A stretch of DNA of 64,000 bases from Chitinophaga sp. (GCF_019236475.1 NZ_JAFAIX010000004.1:558001-622000); one strand, 5' to 3'; counted from the stretch's first letter, positions 8,732 through 17,514 are shown. Numbers and translations are program-made. The notes: generated from the letters alone by a model not told the origin.

Positions 8732-10315
8732 ATGCTCGAATATATTCCTTATGGGAAAACTGGCTATTTTAGCCAGTTGGTAACAGATTTTTTGGCAGAA
8801 GATCCACAGATTAGGCCTTATTACAAATACTCACCCGTTAGACCGGATTTTGCAGCAGCGATAGATGCCCGAAAGGCTTTTAACACTCCCCGCAAGGAAC
8901 TAGCAGCAGCATTAACCTCGCAGTACGCGCCTTTAGAAGCCATACCGCAAGTACAGGAAAATATCCAACTGCTGGAACACGCCAACACCTTCACTGTCTG
9001 TACTGCCCACCAACCCAATGTTTTCACGGGCTACCTTTATTTCGCCTATAAAATATTGCAAACGATCAAGTTGGCCGGAGAACTGAAACAACAGTATCCG
9101 CAGTACAACTTCGTACCTGTTTATTATATGGGTAGTGAAGATGCCGACTTAGAAGAACTGGGCAGCATTTACCTGGAAGGTAAAACCCTGACCTGGAACA
9201 CAGATCAGCAGGGCCCTGTAGGTCGGATGGACCCAACGGGATTGGATACACTCATTCAGCAGATACAAGACAATATTGGATTTGCACCTCATGGTCAGGA
9301 GTTGCTGGCAATTTTGCGCAAAGCCTACCTGGAGCATGAAAATATCCAGCAGGCCACCTTATACCTGGTACATACGCTCTTCGGCCGTTATGGACTGGTA
9401 ACCGTAGTGCCAGATAATCCAGCATTAAAACGTTTATACATTCCCGTTATAAAGGATGAACTGCATCACCAGCGTTCTCACGACTTGGTGGCAGATACCC
9501 TCGCTAAAATCGGGAACCATTATAAAATACAGGCCAATCCTAGGGATATCAACCTGTTTTACCTGAAAAAAGGGCTGCGCGAACGCATTGTGAGAGAAGG
9601 AGATCGCTGGAAAGTACTGCATACCTCCATCAGCTTTGATGCTGAAAGTTTGGATGCAGCACTGGAAGCACATCCGGAAAAGTTTAGTCCGAATGTTATT
9701 CTCAGAGGGATGTTCCAGGAAACAATACTGCCCAATATTGCATTTGTAGGCGGTGGTGGGGAGATCGCCTACTGGCTGGAACTGCAACAGTTATTCCAGC
9801 ATTATGGCGTGCCTTATCCAATTCTTTTACTCCGTAATTCGTTGTTGCTGGTAGATGAACAGAGCAATATCCGTTTGGAGAAACTTGGATTGCCCATTAC
9901 TACGCTCTTCAAAAGCACAGATGAAATTGTCAACGGCTTCGTGCAAGCGCATACCAATGCATCCCTGGTGCTGAAGGATGAATATGCCGCCATGGAAAAG
10001 CTGTTTGATGAACTAGAAGCTAAAGCGCACAGCATAGATATAACACTGGTGGCTAGTACAGGTGCGGAAAGAAAAAGAGCCATGAAATCCATCAGCAAAC
10101 TGGAACATAAATTCTTGCGCGCAGAAAAGAAGAAATTCTCCTGGCAAACGGACCAGATTTGTAGTATTAAAGCCAAACTCTTTCCTGCTGGCTCTCTCCA
10201 GGAGAGGAAAGAAAACTTTATTCCATGGTACGCTATGGAAGGTCCGGCCTTCTTCGATCGCGTACTGGCTGCACTCACGCCAGTGACAGATCAATTCACC
10301 ATCGTGATATCATAA
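8732..10315 (+). CDS. bshC: Bacillithiol biosynthesis cysteine-adding enzyme BshC
   Basis: 527 residues from ATG 8732 (an in-frame TTG at 8723 is less likely). By family it catalyses, or is needed for, the last step of bacillithiol synthesis, adding cysteine to glucosaminyl-malate. Recognisable stretches are CTAHQPNVFTGYLYFAYKI, the acidic MGSEDADLEELGSIYL loop, GPVGRM, and a helical C-terminus (AMKSISKLEHKFLRAEKKKF) that would form the coiled coil of BshC. No bshA or bshB is in the window. The gene stands alone and ends in a region of long hairpins and a GC palindrome. Confidence 0.92.
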   Translation: MLEYIPYGKTGYFSQLVTDFLAEDPQIRPYYKYSPVRPDFAAAIDARKAFNTPRKELAAALTSQYAPLEAIPQVQENIQLLEHANTFTVCTAHQPNVFTGYLYFAYKILQTIKLAGELKQQYPQYNFVPVYYMGSEDADLEELGSIYLEGKTLTWNTDQQGPVGRMDPTGLDTLIQQIQDNIGFAPHGQELLAILRKAYLEHENIQQATLYLVHTLFGRYGLVTVVPDNPALKRLYIPVIKDELHHQRSHDLVADTLAKIGNHYKIQANPRDINLFYLKKGLRERIVREGDRWKVLHTSISFDAESLDAALEAHPEKFSPNVILRGMFQETILPNIAFVGGGGEIAYWLELQQLFQHYGVPYPILLLRNSLLLVDEQSNIRLEKLGLPITTLFKSTDEIVNGFVQAHTNASLVLKDEYAAMEKLFDELEAKAHSIDITLVASTGAERKRAMKSISKLEHKFLRAEKKKFSWQTDQICSIKAKLFPAGSLQERKENFIPWYAMEGPAFFDRVLAALTPVTDQFTIVIS

Positions 10316-10337
10316 TATTAGCGGAACTTTCCTGCCT

Positions 10338-10366
10338 GTCGCCCCTGCCCAGCGGGCAGGGGCGAC
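10338..10366. repeat. 29-bp GC-rich palindrome (REP-like), copy 1
   Basis: Arms GTCGCCCCTGCCC and GGGCAGGGGCGAC flank a 3-nt centre. It is the same 29-bp layout as the copies at 17515, 49710, 50817 and 54627. In this copy the fifth base of the arm is C and its partner is G, where other copies have T and A, so pairing is kept. It lies 22 bp after the bshC stop. Confidence 0.8.
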
Positions 10367-10486
10367 GAAAAAATAAAAAGCAAAAAACTGGCATTCTGCG
10401 CAGGAATCGCTCATTTCGCCACATAAAAACTTTGCGTTTTTCGCGCGTAGCGCGGAAAACGCAAGAAAAAATAAAAAGCAAAAAAC
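10367..10486. repeat. 22-bp direct repeat pair around a hairpin
   Basis: An identical A-rich 22-mer, beginning GAAAAAATAAAAAGC, occurs at 10367-10388 and 10465-10486. Between the copies, 10433-10464 forms an imperfect hairpin (TTGCGTTTT...AAAACGCAA with GCGC inside). The arrangement looks like a duplicated intergenic unit joined to the adjacent palindrome and terminator. Confidence 0.6.
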
Positions 10487-10517
10487 CGACATCGCAGATG
10501 TCGGTTTTTTGCTTTTT
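10473..10517. terminator. Bidirectional intrinsic terminator after bshC
   Basis: Perfect 21-bp inverted repeat (10473-10493 with 10497-10517) and a 3-nt loop. The stem core CCGACATC is flanked by A/T runs, so U-tracts form on either strand. Confidence 0.85.
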
Positions 10518-10606
10518 AAATAATTGTATTAATATATAAATTGAATATATTATATTACAAATGTTGACCCAAAAGGTATTAGTTTTTGCTTGTGAACTGT
10601 CATAAG

Positions 10607-10642
10607 GGTGACTGCATTCAGTTGCAGTCACCTTCTTTTTTT
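10607..10642 (+). terminator. Intrinsic terminator between bshC and the DoxX gene
   Basis: Stem GGTGACTGCA / TGCAGTCACC (10607-10616, 10623-10632), followed by a T-rich tract at 10633-10642. The tract lies on the plus strand, so this is a second stop for rightward transcription. It overlaps the stop codon of the leftward DoxX gene. Confidence 0.7.
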
Positions 10643-11420
10643 ATTTGCGAAAGGCAGCCAAGCGCCAGGAAACAAACGTAGTCACTACAAACATCCAAGG
10701 CCAAATAATATGCATATGATTGCCAACGAAAGCGTGTGATAAAGAGGCGCCTGTCAGGTCGAAAATAATGCCTGCATAAGCCCATTCCTTGATAATCCTG
10801 AAACGTTTATTGGGCAACAGAATAGTGGCGCCTCCGAGTGCTTTATAAATACCCAGCAATGGCGTGAAAAAGTCTGGATAGCCCAATTGACGCATACCTT
10901 CCAACGGACCGGATGCCATCACGATGTCAGCGAAACCGCCGGAGAGCATTACCAGTGCGGTGATAACTGTTACCACCCAGTAAATGATTTTGAATGCAGT
11001 TTTGGTAGTAGTTGTGGTTTCAGGTATCAGCCATTTCCGGCTGTCGGGGCGAGTTGCCCAAGAGAGTAAACTTAATACAGCGAATACAATAGGGCCTGCA
11101 GCGCCAGCGGCATCATGCGCAGCTATATGAGAATAGGCAGCGGTAATGTAAATCAGGAAAATACCGCAATACGCCCACTCTTTTTGGCGACCTAATTTCG
11201 GTGTAATCAGGATAAAAACGGCGGCAATTTTCCATGCGCCGATGATGTAGAGCAGATAAGAAGGGTATCCCAGTTTTACAAATACTTGTTGAACGAATGG
11301 AATCTGTGCCAGATCCCAATAGGACCCCACCGCTGTTTCCAGCAGAATAATAATGGTAGCTATCCAGTAAACGATGGTTCGGGTAGAAAATGACCAGTGG
11401 GTCTTGCCTGCTAATTGCAT
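10641..11420 (-). CDS. DoxX-like membrane protein with internal duplication
   Basis: 259 residues, about eight membrane segments. The two halves repeat each other: IVYWIATIIILLE, VKLGYPSYLLYIIGAWKI, QKEWAYCGI and AYSHIAAHD in the first half line up with IIYWVVTVITALV, RQLGYPDFFTPLLGIYKAL, IKEWAYAGI and SLSHAFVGN in the second. Each half looks like one four-helix DoxX-like unit (normally about 120-130 aa), so this is a tandem fusion. DoxX-family proteins are linked to redox or thiosulfate metabolism, but this member's role is unknown. It is the third gene of a leftward set, 62 bp after the sigma factor gene, and may be its target. Confidence 0.82.
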   Translation of the reverse strand: MQLAGKTHWSFSTRTIVYWIATIIILLETAVGSYWDLAQIPFVQQVFVKLGYPSYLLYIIGAWKIAAVFILITPKLGRQKEWAYCGIFLIYITAAYSHIAAHDAAGAAGPIVFAVLSLLSWATRPDSRKWLIPETTTTTKTAFKIIYWVVTVITALVMLSGGFADIVMASGPLEGMRQLGYPDFFTPLLGIYKALGGATILLPNKRFRIIKEWAYAGIIFDLTGASLSHAFVGNHMHIIWPWMFVVTTFVSWRLAAFRK

Positions 11421-11482
11421 ATGATAGTGTTTTTATACTATTACAAGGAACAGGAATTCCAAATATGGACACAAGACCCGGA

Positions 11483-12712
11483 TTATTTGTTCAAATTTTT
11501 AATTTTTGTTGCTAAATGTTGTACTTCGGCAGGAATGGTAGTGGTGGAAAGTGCCTGCTGGTAAGCTTTTACGGCCTTTTCTGTATCTAGCTGTTCGTAT
11601 AACGCGCCCATCAACAGGAAGTAATCGGTGTTCTGTGGCACCTGGAGTGCTTGTAATTCTTTTAATGCAACTGCAGCTCCATCTACTTTATACTTTGCAT
11701 AGAGGCGGTTCAGTGTGCCGGCAGCAGAATTTTTTAGGATGAGGAGTTGATTATAGAGTAGTAATATTTCTTCCCATTTGGCGGGGGAGTCTTCTGGGAT
11801 GCAGTGCCAGTAAGCAATGCGAGCTTCCAGGTGATAGGAGCTGAGGTGATCGCCGCTGGCAGAAAGCGCTAGGTAATGCATGCCTTGATGTACCAGTTGC
11901 TGATCCCATTGGGTGCTGTCTTGCTCATCATACAAAAGAATGGTATCATCTTCTGGCTGCCTGGCTGCAAAACGGGAGGCATGAAAGCAAATCAAAGCAA
12001 TGAGCGCATTGGTGGCAGGGGTATTGGTAGGGGAGTAGGCGGTCAGTTGCAAGCATAGGCGCAGGGCTTCCAGGCACAAATCCCGACGCAGTACCTGGTC
12101 TTGTGTACGGGAATAATATCCTTCGTTAAATACCAGGTAAATAACGTGCAGTACATTATCTAGGCGGTGTATAATATCTTGGTCCGCCGGCATTTCTAGT
12201 TGGATATTTTCCTGTCTAAGTTTATCCTTGGCACGGAGTAAACGCTTGCTGATAGTTTCGCGGTTGGTGAAAAATGCGGTGGCTATCTCCTCAATGCCAA
12301 ATCCACAAAGGATGCGCAATGCTAGTCCTATCTGGGCTTCGCTGGCAATCACCGGATTGCAGACAGCGAATATCATCCTGAGTTTACTATCCTGGATATG
12401 TTCTTCGGAGAAGTCGATTTCCTCTTCGGCAGCGGTGTTGCTAGTGATAGCGGGCATCACTTTATCCCGGTATATTTTATCCCGACGCCAAAAGTGAATG
12501 GCTTTTTGTCGGGCTACAAGATATAACCAGGCGGCAGGATTGGCGGGAATGCCTTTAATCCCCCAGGTTTCGGCGGCAGCCAGAAAGGTTTCACTGGCAA
12601 TATCCTCGGCGGCATGCATATGCTGTACGCCAAACTGCCGAGTGATAACGGCCACTATGCGAGGGAATTCCTGTTGGAATAAGTCTTTTAAAGATAGGGT
12701 GGGTGTTTCCAT
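11483..12712 (-). CDS. ECF sigma factor with C-terminal TPR-like extension (ECF42/SigJ-like)
   Basis: 409 residues. Region sigma-2 is at about 10-80 (AAEDIASETFLAAAETW, PAAWLYLVARQKAIHFWRRD). Region sigma-4 is at about 120-180 with GFGIEEIATAFFTNRETISKRLLRAKDKL. A roughly 220-residue C-terminal extension (NEGYYSRTQ, then a TPR-like GALYEQLDTEKAVKAYQQAL) matches the DUF6596/TPR tail of this sigma group. ECF42-type factors are known to be encoded next to DGPF (YCII-like) proteins instead of a classical anti-sigma factor, and exactly such a gene lies directly upstream. It starts at ATG 12712, about 10 nt after a long hairpin. Confidence 0.88.
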   Translation of the reverse strand: METPTLSLKDLFQQEFPRIVAVITRQFGVQHMHAAEDIASETFLAAAETWGIKGIPANPAAWLYLVARQKAIHFWRRDKIYRDKVMPAITSNTAAEEEIDFSEEHIQDSKLRMIFAVCNPVIASEAQIGLALRILCGFGIEEIATAFFTNRETISKRLLRAKDKLRQENIQLEMPADQDIIHRLDNVLHVIYLVFNEGYYSRTQDQVLRRDLCLEALRLCLQLTAYSPTNTPATNALIALICFHASRFAARQPEDDTILLYDEQDSTQWDQQLVHQGMHYLALSASGDHLSSYHLEARIAYWHCIPEDSPAKWEEILLLYNQLLILKNSAAGTLNRLYAKYKVDGAAVALKELQALQVPQNTDYFLLMGALYEQLDTEKAVKAYQQALSTTTIPAEVQHLATKIKNLNK

Positions 12713-12721
12713 ACATGAGAA

Positions 12722-12783
12722 AAGAGGTGGTCAAAAGTAATGCATTCCCGGAAATAAGGGAATGATTCCTTTGACTACCTCTT
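12722..12783 (-). promoter_or_regulatory. Long two-part hairpin between the DGPF gene and the sigma factor
   Basis: Outer arms AAGAGGT..GTCAAA (12722-12735) pair with TTTGAC..ACCTCTT (12770-12783), with one G-T pair inside. An inner stem CATTCCC / GGGAATG (12763-12769 region excluded; 12743-12749 with 12758-12764) closes the loop. It sits 24 bp past the DGPF stop and ends about 10 nt before the sigma factor ATG, with only four T residues after it. It could attenuate read-through or mask the sigma start. Confidence 0.55.
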
Positions 12784-12806
12784 CGTTTATACATTATAGT
12801 TAGTAA

Positions 12807-13151
12807 TTAACCATAGATAGGACGCACCTCCACGGAGCCATTCGCCTCCAACACAGGGCAACCATGTGCAAGGGTGAGGGCTTCGTCGATACTGGCTGCC
12901 TTGATAACAATATAGCCACCCAGTTTTTCTTTGATTTCCACAAAAGGACCGTCTGTTACCACACCGCCCGGACGTAATACCTTTCCTGCCAGATCCAATC
13001 GGGAACCATTATTAACAAAGTATCCCTGCGCCACAATGCCTTCAACCCAAGATTTCCATTTACCGGCTAATTCTGCCATTTCCTTCGGACTAGTTTGGCT
13101 GAAATCATAGCTGGGCTGTCTGAACAGTAACATAAATTCTTTCATTTTCAA
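12807..13151 (-). CDS. YCII-related DGPF-domain protein
   Basis: 114 residues. It begins MKMKEFMLLFRQPSYDF and contains DGPFVEIKEKLGGYIVIKA (the DGPF motif), AHGCPVL and the end GSVEVRPIYG, the pattern of YCII/DGPF proteins (PF03795 type). These are small ferredoxin-like-fold dimers. Those next to ECF42-type sigma factors are thought to take part in that regulation, though how is unclear. It is the first gene of the leftward set with the sigma factor (94 bp gap) and the DoxX gene. An ATG two codons downstream (MKEFMLL) could also serve as the start. Confidence 0.9.
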   Translation of the reverse strand: MKMKEFMLLFRQPSYDFSQTSPKEMAELAGKWKSWVEGIVAQGYFVNNGSRLDLAGKVLRPGGVVTDGPFVEIKEKLGGYIVIKAASIDEALTLAHGCPVLEANGSVEVRPIYG

Positions 13152-13283
13152 TACATTTAATTGTTTACGAATTTAATCATCTATTGTATAAGGATTGAGT
13201 CAAAAAATTATGGACATCGATCAGGATAAATTTAAATCCTAGTGGCACGAATGTTGTCGTTTTTTGCCCAAATCAAATTCCTC

Positions 13284-13724
13284 ATGACGATCAAAGTTGG
13301 TCCCTATGTGTATGATTGGAAAGAGATTCCACTTGTGATAGCCTTGATAGTACTGTTTATTGTTTTCCCATTCTCCACAGGATTATGGATAGCGGCTTTC
13401 TTGATAGGAGGCTGGCTGTTCTGGCGCTTGCGCGAAATGCGCATCGTGACGGTCATCATTGATGATCACCAATTGGAACTGCAGTATGTCAATTGCCTAA
13501 AAATGGGAAAAGTAGCATCCTATTATGTGCCTGACTTAAAATTTGTAGTGAAAGAGGTAGTCGTAAAGCGGGGAGAAGTAAGCAATAGAACGCTGATAAT
13601 TTATACAGATGAAGACGAAATCGCTACCTTCGTCGATCGTCGGCACAACTGGGACTGGGAGCGTATTGAGGAGATCATGGTCGGTTTGAAAAAAGCCGGT
13701 GCACGAGGCCTGTTTTATAACTAA
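13284..13724 (+). CDS. Small membrane protein of unknown function, paralog A
   Basis: 146 residues from ATG 13284, chosen because MTIKVGPYVYDWKE lines up with the start of the paralog at 14413 (MIVKAGPYDYRWME). In-frame starts at 13242 (GTG) and 13251 (ATG) would add 11-14 residues. Two hydrophobic segments (about 14-32 and 36-48) are followed by a charged, beta-rich cytoplasmic-looking domain of about 95 residues ending in RRHNWDWERIEEIMVGLKKAG. I do not recognise a named family; the layout of two helices plus a PH-like domain recalls bacterial PH-domain membrane proteins. It forms a pair with paralog B around the beta-barrel gene. Confidence 0.7.
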   Translation: MTIKVGPYVYDWKEIPLVIALIVLFIVFPFSTGLWIAAFLIGGWLFWRLREMRIVTVIIDDHQLELQYVNCLKMGKVASYYVPDLKFVVKEVVVKRGEVSNRTLIIYTDEDEIATFVDRRHNWDWERIEEIMVGLKKAGARGLFYN

Positions 13725-13775
13725 CGTCCATGCCTATATTAAAAAAGAGGAAACCAATTTAACCAATTACTATAT

Positions 13776-14363
13776 ATGAAAAAAGTGTTACTGTTAGCCA
13801 TTATGGGACTGATCGGGTCCAAACTACACGCGCAAGAATTCAAACATGGAGTAGGAACAGGTTTTATGTTCTCTGTTACGCCTGGCACGGAGGAGACGAA
13901 AAGCCTTATTACGCTGAATTATTACCCAAGAGTAAATATTCCGCTGTCTAACGCAACGTCCATTGCAGTAGGAGTGCCGCTGGGATTCGGGTTCGGTGGT
14001 TCGTTTTATACCGGCTCCTCAGAAAATAGCAATAGTTTTAATTTCGAAATCAATGCGCCAGTGATGGCAGAATTCAACTTTGGAGCAGGGGCCGTGAAGT
14101 CCTACCACAAAAAGTTTGGGGCCTTCGTGGGCGCAGGTTTTGGTATGCATTATCAACATTATAATTCCAATGTGGAGTATACAGGCTATCCTAAGATGAC
14201 CTTCAATCACAATCAAACTGGTTATGGCCCTGCAGGCAGCTTAGGGGTACGTTTTGGTGTAGGCCGTGGTATGCATAATATTGAAATCCGCACGTCGTAC
14301 ATGCGTACGCTCGGTGATGATGGCGGTAATATTGTAGGTACTTCCTGCTTATTTAACTTTTAA
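13776..14363 (+). CDS. Outer-membrane beta-barrel-like protein, secreted
   Basis: 195 residues. The signal peptide MKKVLLLAIMGLIGSKLHAQ has a cleavage-like site after HAQ. The mature part alternates polar and hydrophobic residues with many Gly and aromatic residues (GVGTGFMFSV, FGAFVGAGFGMHYQHY, LGVRFGVGRGMHNIEIR) and ends with Phe (CLFNF), as outer-membrane barrels do. This suits an 8-strand barrel, but no family name can be given. It lies between two paralogous membrane-protein genes, with 51 and 49 bp gaps, and may form an operon with them. Confidence 0.72.
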   Translation: MKKVLLLAIMGLIGSKLHAQEFKHGVGTGFMFSVTPGTEETKSLITLNYYPRVNIPLSNATSIAVGVPLGFGFGGSFYTGSSENSNSFNFEINAPVMAEFNFGAGAVKSYHKKFGAFVGAGFGMHYQHYNSNVEYTGYPKMTFNHNQTGYGPAGSLGVRFGVGRGMHNIEIRTSYMRTLGDDGGNIVGTSCLFNF

Positions 14364-14370
14364 TATATTT

Positions 14371-14393
14371 AGGTGGGATGTCATGTCCCACCT
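14371..14393 (+). terminator. Short hairpin after the beta-barrel gene
   Basis: Stem AGGTGGGA (14371-14378) with TCCCACCT (14386-14393) and a 7-nt loop containing an ATG. No T-run follows, so it may only protect the 3' end. It also argues against the in-frame ATG at 14383 as the start of the next gene. Confidence 0.4.
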
Positions 14394-14412
14394 ATTAAAT
14401 TCCCATATCCCT

Positions 14413-14862
14413 ATGATTGTCAAAGCTGGCCCTTATGATTACAGATGGATGGAGCTCGTCTGGATCGTCCCTATGATTGTTTCGTGGTGTGCTACAGGAT
14501 TCAACACAGAATTCATGATATTCCTTTTCTTCGTGCTGGTCATCTGGTTATACCTACGCTTAATGAATTACAGAGTGGATGCTGTTATGATTGAAAACGG
14601 TACACTGGAATTACATAGCTCCAATCTTTTTAAAATGGAAAAGTCGGAGCAGTATGAATTAGCGCTACTGGATTATAAGGTAACCGAAGAAATAGTGCAA
14701 CGCGGTTTTGTACGTGACAAAGTACTGCGCATCTGGTCCGGTGAAACACAGATCGTAAAAATTATCAGTCGCCAGCATAGTTGGGACCGCGATCACATCC
14801 GCGCCATCGTCTATGGCCTCGATGCAGCGGGTGTTGCAGGCGTTGATGAAAGTAGAGATTAA
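14413..14862 (+). CDS. Small membrane protein of unknown function, paralog B
   Basis: 149 residues from ATG 14413, the position matching paralog A at 13284; an in-frame ATG at 14383 overlaps a hairpin. Two hydrophobic segments are followed by a beta-rich domain. The paralogs share GPYxY.W at the start, LEL in mid-protein, VxEEIVQRG-like and the C-terminal RxHxWDxxxIxxIxxGLxxAG pattern (RQHSWDRDHIRAIVYGLDAAG here). Function is unknown. Confidence 0.7.
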   Translation: MIVKAGPYDYRWMELVWIVPMIVSWCATGFNTEFMIFLFFVLVIWLYLRLMNYRVDAVMIENGTLELHSSNLFKMEKSEQYELALLDYKVTEEIVQRGFVRDKVLRIWSGETQIVKIISRQHSWDRDHIRAIVYGLDAAGVAGVDESRD

Positions 14863-14987
14863 CGCGCCAAGTAACAACGTGAGGATAATGTAGGGAGACA
14901 GCCAGCCCTTTGACCCGCGTCTCCCCATATCATCTGCCAATTCTACCATGCCCCTCCGGAGGGCACAGTTCTTGTGGCTGCTATCTC

Positions 14988-17501
14988 ATGCAGCAACAAT
15001 CTACCCCTGGTTTTGTGAATGTAAGAGGTGCCCGTGAGCATAACCTCAAAAATGTGGATCTCCAAATCCCCCGCGATGCCCTCGTTGTATTCACTGGTAT
15101 TTCCGGGTCTGGAAAGTCGTCCTTGGCTTTCGGAACACTATACGCAGAAGCACAGCGCCGCTATTTGGAGTCTGTATCTCCTTACGCGAGAAGACTTTTC
15201 CATCAGATGCCCGTCCCGGAAGTAGATGAGGTGGATGGACTGCCGCCAGCCGTAGCCTTGCAACAGCAACGGGGCACGCCTACAACCCGATCTTCTGTAG
15301 GTAGTGTTTCTACTTTAGCCAACTTGTTAAGAATGCTCTTCAGTAGGGCGGGCGACTATCCCGCTGGCGCTCCGATCATCTACGCGGAAGGCTTTTCACC
15401 GAATACGCCCGAAGGGGCATGCCCCACCTGTCATGGGATGGGAAAAATCTACGATGCTACGGAAGCCTCTATGGTCCCGGACGATAGCCTCACTATCCGC
15501 GAAAGAGCCGTGGCAGCCTGGCCTACGGCCTGGCAAGGACAAAATTACCGGGATATCCTAACTACGCTGGGGTATGATGTAGATATCCCCTGGAAAGAAC
15601 TGCCTAAAAAACAACGCGACTGGATACTATTTACAGAAGAACAACCCACCGTACCAGTTTACGCCAATTTTACATCGGAAGAAGTGAAAGCTGCCATGAA
15701 AAGAAAGGAAGAACCCAGTTATATGGGCACTTTCATGGGAGCGAAGAAATATGTCATGCACACCTTTGCTAATACGCAAAGCGCCATGATGAAGAAAAGG
15801 GCAGCGCAGTATATGCTGAGCACTACCTGCCCAGAATGCCATGGGAAACGATTACGCAAAGAATCATTGGCCGTGCATTTTGCCGGAATGGATATTGGAG
15901 AGATGTCGTCCATCCCACTGAAACGCCTATACGCTTTAATGTCCGATCGTCTGCAAACCGCTACTGCCGCGGATGAACAACATCCCGAAAAAGTATTGGT
16001 GGTACAGCGCATTGCCACAGACCTGGTAGCGCGACTACAAGTCATGCTGGAGCTAGGCCTCGGATATCTTTCCCTGGAACGGAGTACGCCTACGTTGTCG
16101 CCGGGAGAGCTGCAACGTTTACGATTGGCAGTGCAAGTAAGATCCAATCTTTTTGGAGTGGTGTATGTGCTAGATGAACCCTCTGCCGGACTACATCCTG
16201 CGGATACGCAAGCTTTGCTACGCGCCCTAGACCGATTGAAAGCGGCCGGTAATTCCCTCTTTGTGGTGGAGCATGACCTAGAAGTCATGCGCTATGCCGA
16301 TTGGATTGTAGACGTAGGGCCACTCGCAGGAGAAAAGGGCGGACAGATTTTATACAGCGGCAAACCAGAAGGATTGGCATCCGTCAGTGAGTCTTTAACT
16401 GCAGGTTACCTCTTTCGGGGTACAGATCGGGTGCATCATCAGCCGAGGGCCGCTGGCAATGATTGGCTGCGACTTCGCGGTGTTACCAGGAATAATTTGC
16501 AACAACTGGATGCCGATTTTCCATTGCATCTCTTCACAGCCGTAACCGGCGTATCTGGCTCCGGAAAATCAAGTCTGGTGAGCCAGGCCTTGGTGGAACT
16601 GGTGTCTGCACATCTGGGAACCTCCCTAGCAGTAGAGGAGGAGGCACCGGATTTAGCGGATGATAAGCCGGAAACCCTTGGTGGGCACATTACTGGCGGA
16701 ATGGAACAGGTGAAACGAATGGTGCTGGTAGATCAGAAAGCCATCGGGCGTACGCCACGCTCTAATCTGGCCACTTACACCGGCTTATTTGACCATGTAC
16801 GGAAACTGTTTGCAGCCACGCCAGATGCTAAAAAGCGGAAATATGATGCCGGACGTTTTTCTTTCAATATGCCTAAAGGACGTTGTGAAAACTGTAATGG
16901 AGAAGGCTTTGTAATGGTGGAACTCCTGTTTTTGCCAAGCGTGTATGCGCCTTGTCCGGTATGTCATGGCAGCAGATACAATGCGGCTACGCTTGAAATC
17001 AAATACAAAGAAAAGTCTATCGCCGAAGTATTGCAACTGACAGTGGATGATGCATATGCGTTTTTCCAGGGAGACGACACGGTTCATCATTCACTGCATG
17101 TACTGCGGGAAGTGGGTTTGGGCTACCTTCGACTCGGACAACCTGCAACAGAGTTGTCTGGCGGCGAAGCCCAACGTATCAAACTGGCTACAGAACTGCA
17201 ACGCATAGGCAAGGGAAATGCCCTTTATATCCTAGACGAACCTACTACCGGATTACATCCTGCGGATGTAGATAAGTTGATGACACAATTGAATTTGTTA
17301 GTGGATGCAGGAAATACGGTCATTGTAGTAGAGCATAATATGCGCGTGCTGGCAGGCAGTGACTGGATCATTGATATAGGCCCTGGTGCTGGAGAAGAGG
17401 GCGGAAAGATAGTAGCACAGGGGACTCCCGCAGATGTAGCCCGCTCGAAGCATAGTAAAACAGCCAGCTTTCTCGCGAAGTATTTATCTCCCGAAAAATA
17501 A
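14988..17501 (+). CDS. UvrA-like ABC ATPase lacking the UvrB-binding domain (UvrA2 type)
   Basis: 837 residues from ATG 14988; an upstream in-frame start at 14910 has no homologous-looking sequence. Walker [10 protein letters not shown] lies at 37-45. The family region [17 protein letters not shown] is followed by [13 protein letters not shown] and then directly by CPTCHGMG (zinc site 1, completed by CPECHGKR). In full-length UvrA about 115 residues forming the UvrB-binding domain sit at that point, and they are absent here. The second half has GVSGSGKSS, a second zinc site (CENCNGEG...CPVCHGSR) and the [12 protein letters not shown] signature; the first-half signature reads [12 protein letters not shown]. 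Such short UvrAs have been linked to DNA damage tolerance or drug resistance. It converges with the FUSC gene. Confidence 0.88.
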   Translation: MQQQSTPGFVNVRGAREHNLKNVDLQIPRDALVVFTGISGSGKSSLAFGTLYAEAQRRYLESVSPYARRLFHQMPVPEVDEVDGLPPAVALQQQRGTPTTRSSVGSVSTLANLLRMLFSRAGDYPAGAPIIYAEGFSPNTPEGACPTCHGMGKIYDATEASMVPDDSLTIRERAVAAWPTAWQGQNYRDILTTLGYDVDIPWKELPKKQRDWILFTEEQPTVPVYANFTSEEVKAAMKRKEEPSYMGTFMGAKKYVMHTFANTQSAMMKKRAAQYMLSTTCPECHGKRLRKESLAVHFAGMDIGEMSSIPLKRLYALMSDRLQTATAADEQHPEKVLVVQRIATDLVARLQVMLELGLGYLSLERSTPTLSPGELQRLRLAVQVRSNLFGVVYVLDEPSAGLHPADTQALLRALDRLKAAGNSLFVVEHDLEVMRYADWIVDVGPLAGEKGGQILYSGKPEGLASVSESLTAGYLFRGTDRVHHQPRAAGNDWLRLRGVTRNNLQQLDADFPLHLFTAVTGVSGSGKSSLVSQALVELVSAHLGTSLAVEEEAPDLADDKPETLGGHITGGMEQVKRMVLVDQKAIGRTPRSNLATYTGLFDHVRKLFAATPDAKKRKYDAGRFSFNMPKGRCENCNGEGFVMVELLFLPSVYAPCPVCHGSRYNAATLEIKYKEKSIAEVLQLTVDDAYAFFQGDDTVHHSLHVLREVGLGYLRLGQPATELSGGEAQRIKLATELQRIGKGNALYILDEPTTGLHPADVDKLMTQLNLLVDAGNTVIVVEHNMRVLAGSDWIIDIGPGAGEEGGKIVAQGTPADVARSKHSKTASFLAKYLSPEK

Positions 17502-17514
17502 AACGTTCCATTTT

